A stretch of 21,836 nt of DNA from contig JBKQNY010000130.1 of assembly GCA_052145775.1 (NCBI GenBank), forward strand, positions 1 to 21,836, written 5' to 3'. Below are positions 13,926 to 21,760 of the stretch, piece by piece. The stretch is from CAVYPR01 sp052145775. Its GTDB lineage: Bacteria; Actinomycetota; Acidimicrobiia; Acidimicrobiales; RAAP-2. Position 1 is the stretch's first letter, and each line of letters opens with the position of its first letter. A model generated the notes under the pieces. That model made no database searches. It was not told the origin of the DNA and saw only the letters and a program-made list of their open reading frames with translations. Position numbers and translations under genes: made by a program.

Positions 13926-14412
13926 TCATTCATCATGCTCAACATGGATCGATGAAGTAACGCCCCCTACCGCGCGCTCATATCCAAGTAGGACATTGCC
14001 CCCGAGGTGGATTCGTTCGGGGCGCAGCGCGGCGCTGAGGCGGGCGGCTTCGTAGCGGTCCTGGACATTGCCGAGCAGCTTGGGGTGTGCTTCCCTGAGC
14101 CGGTCGAGTGTTTTGGTGACGTTGGGAGCGTCGACGCCGTTGTCACGGCAGTAGGCGAGGAACTGGCGGGCGGCTGCGACTCGGCTGCGCACGCTGTTGT
14201 TGGCTCGGGTTCCGCAGTCGGTCGGGGCGGTGCACCAGGCGACGATGCCAGCGGCAGTCAGCTGGTGAGGGTGGTCCCAGCCGCCCGTGCGGAACAGGTG
14301 TGAGAGGTCGGCTCGGTAGCGCTTGCGGGTGGTTGGGTTGCCGTACTCGGCCAGGTGCGCCTCGACGATGGCGGGCCAGGTGGGTCCGTCGACAGAGGCG
14401 AGAGTGCGAGGC
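13926..14412 (-). pseudogene. Relict tyrosine recombinase, N-terminal core-binding domain
   Basis: Read on the minus strand in the frame that ends at 13926, the sequence upstream of the first usable start (GTG 14192) stays open to beyond 14412 and reads as a phage-integrase SAM-like core-binding domain: TWPAIVEAHLAEYG, TTRKRYRADLSHLFRTGGW, LTAAGIVAWC, RSRVAAARQFLAYCRDNG and LDRLREAHPKLLG followed by QDRYEAARLS. These elements normally precede the catalytic domain with Arg...His-x-x-Arg...Tyr, which is missing; after about 14050 the reading looks random. No start codon exists at the domain's N-terminus, and the sequence abuts the stop of the DinB gene at 14413. It is a fragment, truncated at both ends, and cannot recombine DNA. 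Confidence 0.55.
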
Positions 14413-14922
14413 CTAGCCGGTCGCCCCGTCGATGCACTCGCGGAGCAGATCGGCGTGGCCGTTGTGGCGTGCGTATTCCTCGATCATGTGGACCATAATC
14501 CACCGCAGCGTGACCGGCCCTCCCATGAGCTCGCGCTCGGCGACCCGGTCGAGGTCGCTGCCGGCGGCGATCTCCCGGGAGCGGTCGCAGTCCGCGGCGA
14601 AGTCGTCGAAGGCCTGCACCGCGTTCTCGGGCGTCGCACCGTTGAAGTCCCCGTCGTGGTCCTCCCTCGACGAGTAGTGGGGTCGGACGTGCTCGCCCAG
14701 GAGCATGCGGGGGAACCAATGCTGCTCGACCTCGCTCATGTGACGGACCAGGCCGAGGAGCGAGAGCGTCGATGGTGGCACCGAGCGGGTGGCCAGCTGG
14801 GCAGGGTCGAGTCCCTCGCACTTGGCCAGGAGCGTCGCCCGGTGGAACTCCAACCAGCCTTCGAGCATCTCCCGCTCCCCCGCCACCTGCATGGACGGGG
14901 GTCGGGATTCGGTGTCGGACAC
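14413..14922 (-). CDS. DinB/DUF664 family protein
   Basis: The 169-aa protein belongs to the DinB-like four-helix family (DUF664 branch), metal-binding enzymes that in actinobacteria often use mycothiol or related thiols for transfer or isomerisation reactions. Candidate metal ligands are in the expected places: H61 in LGLVRHMSEVEQHWF, and H145 with H153 or H156 in MVHMIEEYARHNGHADLLRE, the typical C-terminal signature. The length is normal. GTG 14922 is the furthest start that keeps the family N-terminus; ATG 14892 is an alternative, and neither has a strong ribosome binding site. It is divergent from the gene at 15008. Reaction and substrate unknown. Confidence 0.88.
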   Translation of the reverse strand: MSDTESRPPSMQVAGEREMLEGWLEFHRATLLAKCEGLDPAQLATRSVPPSTLSLLGLVRHMSEVEQHWFPRMLLGEHVRPHYSSREDHDGDFNGATPENAVQAFDDFAADCDRSREIAAGSDLDRVAERELMGGPVTLRWIMVHMIEEYARHNGHADLLRECIDGATG

Positions 14923-15007
14923 GGCGCCATTGTGGCCCAGCGGCCGCCCGGGTGCACCTACGAAGCGATCGGTAAGGTGGGGGGGGTCCGCACAGGGAGG
15001 TGACGTG

Positions 15008-15277
15008 ATGGTCGAGAGCTACGACACCGCCATGGACCTGTTGGTGGAGTCCGCCGAGGTCCTCGAGGCCTCAGCCAATGCTTGCGAACTGCCCGAGGAC
15101 GCCGAGCGGCTCGGATCGCTGGCCGAACGCATCAGGGCCTACCTGGCCACCAGCCGCTCGACCACCACGCTCGGCATGCCGAGGATCACCTCGGCCGCCA
15201 ACGAGCTCACGGCGGCCCAGGTCATCCGCCGCACCGAGGAGTACCAGTACGGCCACGTGAAAATCGTCCCCGAGTAG
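15008..15277 (+). CDS. Conserved-looking 89-aa protein of unknown function
   Basis: ATG 15008 has GGAGG seven bases upstream, which fixes the start. The 89 residues are mostly helical: YDTAMDLLVESAEVLEASANA, a loop with LPEDAERLGSLAERIRAYLA, and a polar C-terminus TEEYQYGHVKIVPE. There is no signal peptide or membrane helix. It ends 10 bases before the amidohydrolase starts, so the two are cotranscribed and may work together, for example as a small accessory subunit. I do not recognise the family. Confidence 0.8.
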   Translation: MVESYDTAMDLLVESAEVLEASANACELPEDAERLGSLAERIRAYLATSRSTTTLGMPRITSAANELTAAQVIRRTEEYQYGHVKIVPE

Positions 15278-15287
15278 GCGGGCGCCC

Positions 15288-16499
15288 ATGAACATCGCCA
15301 CGCGCTCCGACACCCTCCTGCCCGACCCCGAGCCCCGTCGGGTGCGCTACACGGTGATCTCGGTCGATGACCACCTGGTCGAGCCGCCCGACATGTTCGA
15401 GGGCCGGCTCCCGGCCCACCTGGCCGACCGGGCGCCGCGGGTGGTGGAGACCCGGCAAGGACACCAGCTGTGGGAGTTCGACGGCCAGCGCTACACCCAG
15501 GTGGGCATGAACGCGGTGGCCGGGCGGCGGCGCGAGGAGGTGACGCTCGAGCCGACCCGATTCGAGGACATGCGGCGCGGCTGCTTCGACATCGACGCCC
15601 GCATCGCCGACATGGACATCAACGGGGTCTGGGCCTCGCTCAACTTCCCCTCCCAGATCACCGGGTTCTCGGGGCGGGTCTTCTCCCAGGCCTCCGACCC
15701 CGAGCTGGGGATGGCCGTGACCCGCGCCTTCAACGACTGGGTGCACGAGGCGTGGTGGGGGCCCTACCCCGAGCGGATCATCCCCTGCGGCATCACCTAC
15801 CTGACCGACCCCGAGCTGGGCGCGGCCGAAATCCGCCGCAACGCCGAACGCGGCTTCCGCTCGGTGACCCTCCCCGAGCGGCCGCACCGCATCGGCCTGC
15901 CCAGCATCTTCTCGGGCTACTGGGACCCGATCGTGGCCGCCTGCGCCGAGACCGGCACGGTCATCTCGCTCCACGTGGGCTCCTCGGGCATGCCTGACAT
16001 GCCCGAGGACGGTCCGCTACTCCAGCTCGGGGCCACCCTTTTCGGCCAGATGGCACTGACCTCGTGCGCCGAGTGGGTCTGGTCGGGGCTGCCCGTCCGC
16101 TTCCCCGAGGTCCAGATCGCCATGAGCGAGGGCGGCATCGGCTGGGTGGCCATGCTGCTCGACCGCCTGGAGAACGTCGTCGACCGCTCCGGCTACGGGC
16201 GGGACTACGCGACGGCCGGTCCAAGCGGGAAGGGACTTCGGCCGGCCGACGTGCTCCGCCGCAACTTCTGGTTCTGCACCATCGACGACCCGTCGACGAT
16301 CGAGACCCGCCACGCCATCGGGGTCGACCACGTGATGGTGGAGGTGGACTACCCCCACGGCGACTCCACCTGGCCCGACACCCAGGACGTGATCGAGGCG
16401 GCATGGGGCCACCTGCCGGTCGAGGACCTGCGCAAGCTCACCCATGAGAACGCCGCCAGACTCTTCCGCTGGCCCCTCCCCGACGTCTGCGTGCCTTGA
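15288..16499 (+). CDS. Amidohydrolase family 2 (COG2159) metal-dependent hydrolase
   Basis: The 403-aa protein is an amidohydrolase-superfamily TIM-barrel enzyme of the ACMSD/COG2159 group, which includes decarboxylases and hydrolases of aromatic-ring breakdown. Visible metal and active-site positions are the D-x-H of strand 1 (SVDDHLVEPPDMF, D27 and H29), the strand-5 His in ISLHVGSSG (H229), EGGIGW near 281-286 and the strand-8 Asp in VEVDYPHGDSTWPDT (D354), where the following H357 is also typical. The C-terminus carries the family motif KLTHENAARLFRWP. Length is normal. It follows the 89-aa gene by 10 bp and precedes the CoA-transferase by 93 bp on the same strand, suggesting one catabolic unit. 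Substrate unknown. Confidence 0.9.
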   Translation: MNIATRSDTLLPDPEPRRVRYTVISVDDHLVEPPDMFEGRLPAHLADRAPRVVETRQGHQLWEFDGQRYTQVGMNAVAGRRREEVTLEPTRFEDMRRGCFDIDARIADMDINGVWASLNFPSQITGFSGRVFSQASDPELGMAVTRAFNDWVHEAWWGPYPERIIPCGITYLTDPELGAAEIRRNAERGFRSVTLPERPHRIGLPSIFSGYWDPIVAACAETGTVISLHVGSSGMPDMPEDGPLLQLGATLFGQMALTSCAEWVWSGLPVRFPEVQIAMSEGGIGWVAMLLDRLENVVDRSGYGRDYATAGPSGKGLRPADVLRRNFWFCTIDDPSTIETRHAIGVDHVMVEVDYPHGDSTWPDTQDVIEAAWGHLPVEDLRKLTHENAARLFRWPLPDVCVP

Positions 16500-16592
16500 C
16501 CTGAAGACGGGCCGTTAGGGACGGGACCTGCCGTTGGTAATCTCGGCGACCCCGGTCCCCGGACCGACCCCGCCCGAGGAGGAGAGCCCACC

Positions 16593-17813
16593 GTGCAGAC
16601 TGGCCCCCTCGAAGGCGTCCGGGTCCTCGACCTCACCAGGGTGCTGGCCGGGCCCTTCGCCACGCTCCTCCTGGCCGACCTGGGCGCCGAGATCTGGAAG
16701 GTCGAGCACCCCGAGCACGGCGACGAGACCCGACAGATCCAACCGACGGTCGGGGGCGAGAGCCACTACTTCGCCTCGATCAACCGCAACAAGCAGAGCG
16801 TGGCCATCGACCTGAAGGACCCGCGAGGCAAGGAGCTGGCCCTCGGCCTCGCCGCCGGGGCCGACGTGGTGGTCGAGAACTTCCGACCGGGGGTGGCCGA
16901 ACGGCTCGGCCTCTCCTACGAACAGGTGCGCGCCACCAACCCCCGCCTCGTCTACTGCTCCATCTCGGCCTTCGGGCAGACCGGGCCGTGGGCGGCGCGC
17001 ACCGCCTTCGACGTCTCGGTCCAGGCTCTCTCCGGCCTCATGAGCCTCACCGGGGAGCCCGGCGGCCCGCCGGTGAGGGCCGGGCTGCCCGTGGCCGACC
17101 TCACGGCCGGCCTCATGGGGGTGATGGGCATCCTGGCGGCCCTGGTCGAGCGGGAGCGGAGCGGCCTGGGCCAGTACGTCGACACCTCCATGCTCGACTC
17201 GATGATCGGCATGCTCACCTACCTGGGCGGGCGGTGGTTCATGACCGGCGAGGAGGTGGGCCGGGTGGGCACCGGCCATCCGAGCGTCGTCCCCTACGGG
17301 GCCTACCCCACCGCCGACGGCTCAATCGTGCTGGCCACCCTCTACGAGTCGTACTGGCCCGTGCTCTGCCGCACCGTCGGCCGCCCGGACCTGGCCGGGG
17401 ATCCGGCGCTGGCCACGAACGACCAGCGCCTCGCCCGGCGTGCCGACGTCGACGCCGAGCTCTCGGCCGCCCTGCGAAGGCGCACCACCGCCGAGTGGGA
17501 GGAGGCCTTCGCCGCGGTCGACCTTCCCCACGCGCCCATCCTCACGGTGGGCGAGGCTCTCGGCCATCCCCAGGTCGCCGCCCGGGGCCTGGTCCACGAG
17601 GTCGACCACCCGAGGCTCGGCCGCAGCGCCGTCGTGGGCCCCACCGTCTCCCTCTCCCGCTCCTCGGCGCCGGCCCCGGTCCCGGCCCCCCTGCTGGGCC
17701 AGGACACCTCGGCCGTGCTCTCCGCGGCCCTGGGACTCCCCGGCGAGGAGATCAGCCGTCTGGCCGAGGAAGGGGTCGTGCGGACGGTCCCACCGGGCCA
17801 GCCGGGCCCGTGA
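16593..17813 (+). CDS. Family III CoA-transferase (CaiB/BaiF type)
   Basis: The 406-aa protein matches family III CoA-transferases, which move CoA between carboxylic acids through an aspartyl anhydride/thioester. It begins with the typical GPLEGVRVLDLTRVLAGP and continues with LADLGAEIWKVEHPEHGD, the NRNKQSVAIDLKDPRG block and ENFRPGVAERLGL. The catalytic Asp is at 169 in LPVADLTAG, and the GQYVDTSMLDS motif follows. The C-terminal domain (about 220-330) ends with the LGHPQVAARGLVHEVDHP signature. The start is GTG 16593, with AGGAGGAGAG just upstream. Full length and apparently active. It probably activates an organic acid for beta-oxidation-like breakdown, in line with the thiolase and amidohydrolase nearby; the acid is not known. 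Confidence 0.93.
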   Translation: MQTGPLEGVRVLDLTRVLAGPFATLLLADLGAEIWKVEHPEHGDETRQIQPTVGGESHYFASINRNKQSVAIDLKDPRGKELALGLAAGADVVVENFRPGVAERLGLSYEQVRATNPRLVYCSISAFGQTGPWAARTAFDVSVQALSGLMSLTGEPGGPPVRAGLPVADLTAGLMGVMGILAALVERERSGLGQYVDTSMLDSMIGMLTYLGGRWFMTGEEVGRVGTGHPSVVPYGAYPTADGSIVLATLYESYWPVLCRTVGRPDLAGDPALATNDQRLARRADVDAELSAALRRRTTAEWEEAFAAVDLPHAPILTVGEALGHPQVAARGLVHEVDHPRLGRSAVVGPTVSLSRSSAPAPVPAPLLGQDTSAVLSAALGLPGEEISRLAEEGVVRTVPPGQPGP

Positions 17814-18006
17814 CCGGCGGCGTGACGAGGGACCTCGAGCATCGGCGGTGCAGTTTCCCGCACAACGTCCGATCCCTGACGGGTCAGAGGTGACGCCATG
17901 GAGGCCTTCGGGCCCGCCCGGCCACGCGCTGGAGAAGCGCCCGGGCACATCCTGCGCCAGAGATGCTGTCGTGCCGTCCGCGCCGGCGCGGGAGCCCGCC
18001 GAGTGC

Positions 18007-18300
18007 TCAGGCCGGGCGCCGCGCCATGATCTCGGGGCCGAATCGGAGCCCGTCATCTGACGTGACCGCCGGCGCGCAGTCGATCTCGAAGACATCGCCC
18101 CAGGTCATGCCCAGCTCCATGATCGGGAGGTAGTTGTCTGCCTCGAAGATGAGGATCACCGCCGGCGAAGAGGCCAGCCAGTACTCACCCAGGACCTTGA
18201 TCCCGTCGGGGTACTTCCACTGGGCGCGCCGCATCAGCGCCCCATCGCTCTCCTCCCGCGTGACGTTCTGCCGCCAGCTCGCGCTCCAGACGTACACCAT
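18007..18300 (-). CDS. DUF3303-like small protein
   Basis: The 97-aa product looks like the DUF3303 group of dimeric alpha/beta-barrel proteins: MVYVWSASWRQNVTREES, then ALMRRAQWKYPDGIKVLGEYWLASSPAVILIFEADNY, the usual 'W....G.....Y......V.I.E.D' pattern, and a final strand with WGDVFEIDCAPAVT. ATG 18300 is supported by GAGGGGAG about 6 bases upstream; the longer frame to 18408 lacks such a site. It is convergent with the CoA-transferase gene. Function unknown. Confidence 0.8.
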   Translation of the reverse strand: MVYVWSASWRQNVTREESDGALMRRAQWKYPDGIKVLGEYWLASSPAVILIFEADNYLPIMELGMTWGDVFEIDCAPAVTSDDGLRFGPEIMARRPA

Positions 18301-18621
18301 TTGAGGCTCCCCTCTGCTGTGGTTGCGATGGACCGCAAGGTAGCACCGGCCATCAGGACGCGCTCGGGACATTTGCGGTCGGCGGGCGTGGTCGGCGAGA
18401 AAGGTCACAGTGGGTGAGCGGTGGGTCGGTATGCACGTCGACGAGGGCGTTCGAATCCCCGGCTCCGACCGTGCCCGCTCGATCGGCGTGGCGTGTCACT
18501 CGCGAGTTGCTCACCCGGCTTGGGACCTCGGCTGCCGCTTCATCGTCGTGGTCGCAGGAGCCGTGGACGCGAAAGACGAGGGATGCAAAACTCGCAGTGG
18601 TTACGGGCCAAAGGAGGAACG
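18301..18621. other. Intergenic, divergent promoters for two small genes
   Basis: These 321 bases lie between the start of the DUF3303-like gene (minus) and the start of the ABM-like gene (plus). I see no convincing gene. The ribosome binding site AAGGAGG (18611-18617) serves the right-hand gene. A TTCGAATCC word at 18452-18460 looks like a tRNA T-loop but has no tRNA around it. Confidence 0.5.
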
Positions 18622-18894
18622 ATGATCGGTGTCTACATTGAGAGCGCGTCAATGACCGTTGAGCAGTACAAGACCATCGACGAAAGGCTGCGCAGCGCAG
18701 TCGGCGGTGCCATCGAAGGGCTCATGCTCCACAGCTGCTTTCATTCGGGGGACGGGCTCGCCATCTTCGACGTGTGGGAGAGCGAGCAGGCCTTCGAGGC
18801 GCTCGGCTCGAAGCTCATGCCGATCGTCCAGGAACTCGGGGTCGAGATGTCCCCGCCACAGTTCGTCGAGATGGTCGCCTACGAGGTCGCCTAA
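18622..18894 (+). CDS. Small dimeric alpha/beta-barrel (ABM-like) protein
   Basis: The 90-aa protein has a ferredoxin-like pattern: a first strand MIGVYIESASM, a helix MTVEQYKTIDERLRSAVG, a strand GLMLHSCFHSGDGLAIFDVWES, then EQAFEALGSKLMPIVQELG and a last strand FVEMVAYEV. This is typical of the antibiotic biosynthesis monooxygenase/dimeric barrel group, many members of which have no known activity. ATG 18622 follows AAGGAGG with 4-5 bases between, fixing the start. A larger overlapping frame from 18421 has no such site. Function unknown. Confidence 0.82.
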   Translation: MIGVYIESASMTVEQYKTIDERLRSAVGGAIEGLMLHSCFHSGDGLAIFDVWESEQAFEALGSKLMPIVQELGVEMSPPQFVEMVAYEVA

Positions 18895-19178
18895 TGGGCG
18901 ACGCCCTGGCGCCGTAGCAGCGCGCCCCGAGCCGTCCATTGGCGGGTGGCTCCCTCGGCGCGGCGCCGACGAGCCCGTGGGCATGGCGGTCTGCGATGAC
19001 CCATCTCGGGTCGCCCCCCGGGGACCACGGCCAGCCCGATCGGCTGCGCAGCACCCTCACCCGCAGCGGACCGGCGCGGGACGTGCGGGCCTGTCGAGAC
19101 GGGTGGCTCCCCGCCGCGGTCTGCCCAACCACGATCGGCGCTACTCTCGAAGACAACGTGACGAAGGGGGATCTCGCA

Positions 19179-19505
19179 GTGATGGAGTCGCTGACGCATC
19201 CACGAGCGTGTGGTCCGATCCTCCCGGGACCCGATCCGGCCGGCCACGGCGCCGTCTTCACCGATGAGGAGCTCACCGCGCTGGCCCTTTCGGCCGATCC
19301 CGACCGTCCGCTCGACCCCGATGCCGTGCCGCTCGGCTTCTATCTCTCCCAGCTGCCGGGCCCGCTGCCCGAGTGGTACATGCCGGTGGCGGCGACCTCC
19401 GCCCGCTGGTGGCGGTGGCCGGTGGTCGTGCCGGTCATCGCTGCCCTCCTGCTCATCGCAGGGTTCGGGCTCTGCGCCACCTACGGCCAGCTCGTCCTGG
19501 CATGA
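19179..19505 (+). CDS. Small C-terminally anchored membrane protein, unknown
   Basis: The protein is about 108 aa. A soluble acidic and Pro-rich N-terminal part (PGPDPAGHGAVFTDEELTAL, then DPDRPLDPDAVPLGFYLSQL) is followed by a Trp/Arg-rich juxtamembrane stretch (ARWWRWP) and one hydrophobic helix VVVPVIAALLLIAGFGL near the C-terminus. The N-terminal part would thus lie in the cytoplasm if it is tail-anchored. I chose GTG 19179, which has AAGGGGG 8 bases upstream; ATG 19182 is equally possible. A longer frame to 18939 reads implausible sequence. I do not recognise the family. Confidence 0.65.
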   Translation: MMESLTHPRACGPILPGPDPAGHGAVFTDEELTALALSADPDRPLDPDAVPLGFYLSQLPGPLPEWYMPVAATSARWWRWPVVVPVIAALLLIAGFGLCATYGQLVLA

Positions 19506-19661
19506 CGTCTGAGTAGGACGGCGGTACACGACATCGCTTCCGCGGCACTCCCGACCGCTGAACGTCCGGTGTCCCTCGCAGAGGCGTAAGGGGAGATCCG
19601 TCGGGTCTGAGTGGGCGAGCACGCGGAGCCGCCTCACGGCAACACGGTGCGTTCACTCGTG

Positions 19662-20846
19662 TCAGGAGAGCCGTTCGATCACCGTGGCATTGGCCTGGCC
19701 GCCGCCCTCGCACATGGTCTGGAACCCGTAGCGGCCACCGGTCGCCTCGAGCTGGTTCAAGAGGGTGGCGGCGATGCGCACGCCGCTCGCCCCGAGCGGG
19801 TGGCCGATGGCCACGGCCCCTCCCCGGGGGTTGTAGAGCTCGGGGTCCGCTGAGAAGGCCCGCTGCCACATGAGGGCGATGGAGGCGAACGCCTCGTTGC
19901 ACTCCATGGCGTCGAAGTCGCCGATCTTCATGCCCGAGCGCTCGAGCAGCTTCTCGGTGGCCGGCACCGGTGCCGAGAGCACGATGGCGGCGTCGTCGGC
20001 GGCCACGGCGAAGTGGTCGAAGCGGGCCCGGATGGGCAGCCCCAGCCGCTCGGCCACCGAGCGCTCGGCGATGAGCATGGCGCTCGCCCCGTCGGTGGTC
20101 TGCGAGGAGTTCGCGGCGGTGATGTCCGGAGCGGTGTCGGGCTCCCAGTTCTGGGCCGGGGCGAGAGCCGCCATGGTCTCCATCGTCCCGCCCCGGCGGA
20201 TGCCCTCGTCGGTCTCGAGCTTCTCACCGGTGAACGAGCCGTCCTCGGCCTTGACCGGCACCGGGATGGCCTCGCGGGCGAAGTGGCCGCTGTCCCAGGC
20301 CTCGGCCGCCCGCCGGTGGCTCTCCAGCGAGAAGGCGTCCATGTCCTCCCGGGTGATCCCCCACCGGTCGGCTAGCACCTGGGCCACGCGGAACTGGGCC
20401 CACAGACGGCCGTCAATGTGCTCGAGGAACGACGGGGGGAAGGGGCCGGTGCCGCCCCTGGCGTTCGACGCCATCTTCACCCGGCTCATGACCTCGACCC
20501 CGCAGGCCACCACCAGGTCGTAGTGGCCGGCCACCACCCCGGCCGCCCCGAAGTGCATGGCCTGCTGGGAGGAGCCGCACTGGCGGTCGACCGTGGTCGC
20601 CGGCACGTGCTGGGGCAGGCCGGCCGACACCCAGGCGTTGCGGGTGACGTTGGTGGACTGCTCCCCCACCTGGGTGACGCAGCCGCCGATCACGTCGTCG
20701 ACCGTGGCCGGGTCCACGCCGGTGCGCTCGAGCAGGTTGGCGAGGGCGAAGCCCAGCAGGTCGGCCGGGTGCCAGTTGGCCAGCGCCCCGCCCCGCTTGC
20801 CGAAGGTCGTGCGCAGCACATCGACGATCACCGCTTCACGCGTCAT
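19662..20846 (-). CDS. Thiolase (acetyl-CoA acetyltransferase family)
   Basis: The 394-aa protein is a complete thiolase. It has the nucleophilic Cys in TTVDRQCGSSQQAMH (C90), the conserved CNEAFAS motif, the active-site His in GGAVAIGHPLGASG (H349) and the second Cys in MCEGGGQANA (C379). Thiolases cleave 3-ketoacyl-CoA or condense acetyl-CoA units; the length and motifs fit the degradative or biosynthetic tetramer/dimer type, and the sequence alone does not decide between them. The ATG at 20846 has GAGAGGA about 7 bases upstream. It begins 11 bp after the LivF stop and is probably cotranscribed with the transporter genes. The longer frame to 21461 is a read-through of the overlapping LivF region in another frame. 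Confidence 0.95.
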   Translation of the reverse strand: MTREAVIVDVLRTTFGKRGGALANWHPADLLGFALANLLERTGVDPATVDDVIGGCVTQVGEQSTNVTRNAWVSAGLPQHVPATTVDRQCGSSQQAMHFGAAGVVAGHYDLVVACGVEVMSRVKMASNARGGTGPFPPSFLEHIDGRLWAQFRVAQVLADRWGITREDMDAFSLESHRRAAEAWDSGHFAREAIPVPVKAEDGSFTGEKLETDEGIRRGGTMETMAALAPAQNWEPDTAPDITAANSSQTTDGASAMLIAERSVAERLGLPIRARFDHFAVAADDAAIVLSAPVPATEKLLERSGMKIGDFDAMECNEAFASIALMWQRAFSADPELYNPRGGAVAIGHPLGASGVRIAATLLNQLEATGGRYGFQTMCEGGGQANATVIERLS

Positions 20847-20857
20847 CTCGGATCCTC

Positions 20858-21760
20858 TCAATTGCCGGGCGGCGGTGTGCCGCCCGTCTCGCGCCCGCGG
20901 CCCTTGTTGCGGTGCCAGCGCGGGAGCTTCTTCCATTCGACCTCGGGCCGGGCGGCCTCGACCGGCTTGGGGCCGCCCACGAACGTCGTGCGCTCGCCCC
21001 GGGCGGAGAGGACCTTCTCCACCTCGGCCAGCGCCTGGGCGGCCGGCCCCTCGAAGTCCACCGCGCCGTGCTCGAGGATAACGGCCTTTTCGGCCAGCTC
21101 GAGCGCCCGGTCGACCTGCTGCTCGACCACCAAGAGCGCGGTCCCGGCCCGGTTGATCTCGCGCAGTCCCTCGTAGACGGCGTCGACCACCACCGGGGCC
21201 AGTCCCAGGGACAGCTCGTCGGCCATGAGCAGGCGGGGCGGGACGACCAGCACCTTGGCCAGCGAGAGGAGCCGCTGCTGGCCGCCAGAGAGGGTCCCGC
21301 CGCGCTGCTTGCGCCGTTGGCCCAGGACGGGGAACGCCTCGTAGGCGTGGGCCAGGGAGTCCGACACCGCCCGCCGTCCGGCCCGCTGGCGGAAGGAGAG
21401 GACCAGGTTCTCCTCGACCGTCAGGTTGGCGAAGATCCCGCGACCCTCGGGGACGTGGCACATCCCCGCGCGGGCGATGCGGTAGGCGGAGAGGCCCGTC
21501 ACGTCTCGCCCGTCGACGTGAATCGACCCCCCGGTCGACGGCAACAGGCCCGACACCACCCGTGCGATGGTCGACTTGCCCGCACCGTTCGAGCCCAACA
21601 GCGCGACGATCGCCCCCGCGGGGACGGTGAGGCTCACGCCGAACAGGGCGCGGTAGGGGCCGTAGGCGGCGGAGACGTCCAACACCTCGAGGGCCCGTGC
21701 CGTCTCGGCCCCGGGCACCGGGCCGACCGCCGCCGAGCGCGGGGACTGAGGTTCGGTCAT
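20858..21760 (-). CDS. livF: LivF-type ABC transporter ATPase with extra C-terminal tail
   Basis: This 300-aa ATPase carries Walker A GSNGAGKST (56-64), the signature LSGGQ (157-161), Walker B LLMADE (177-182) and the LivF-typical blocks IARAGMCHVPEGRGIFANLTVEEN and ELSLGLAPVVVDAVYEGL. LivF works with LivG to power import of branched-chain amino acids or similar acids through LivH/LivM. Usual LivF proteins have about 235 residues; here about 20 are added at the N-terminus and about 45 at the C-terminus, the latter basic and Pro/Trp-containing (EWKKLPRWHRNKGRG). The ATG overlaps the LivG stop as ATGA. The neighbouring CoA enzymes suggest the substrate may be an organic acid rather than an amino acid, which is inference. 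Confidence 0.9.
   Translation of the reverse strand: MTEPQSPRSAAVGPVPGAETARALEVLDVSAAYGPYRALFGVSLTVPAGAIVALLGSNGAGKSTIARVVSGLLPSTGGSIHVDGRDVTGLSAYRIARAGMCHVPEGRGIFANLTVEENLVLSFRQRAGRRAVSDSLAHAYEAFPVLGQRRKQRGGTLSGGQQRLLSLAKVLVVPPRLLMADELSLGLAPVVVDAVYEGLREINRAGTALLVVEQQVDRALELAEKAVILEHGAVDFEGPAAQALAEVEKVLSARGERTTFVGGPKPVEAARPEVEWKKLPRWHRNKGRGRETGGTPPPGN

Noticed and set aside
16553..16566. CGGTCC-CC-GGACCG dyad upstream of the CoA-transferase.
   Set aside because: Short G/C dyads are frequent in DNA of this composition, and nothing else points to an operator.
18440..18475. GTTCGAATCC inside a GC-rich context, like the T-arm of a tRNA.
   Set aside because: The flanking stem pairs poorly, and no matching acceptor, D-arm or anticodon arm is found upstream.
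18943..19111. Direct repeat CGGGTGGCTCCC at 18943-18954 and 19100-19111, and a TCGGCGC/GCGCCGA dyad at 18955-18969.
   Set aside because: Only two 12-base copies without flanking similarity, and no gene-related arrangement; chance is likely at this GC content.
20858..21461. N-terminal extension of the thiolase frame, open from 20847 to 21461.
   Set aside because: It reads the livF region in a different frame and gives Arg/Gly/Pro-rich sequence; the thiolase has its own ribosome binding site and a canonical start at 20846.
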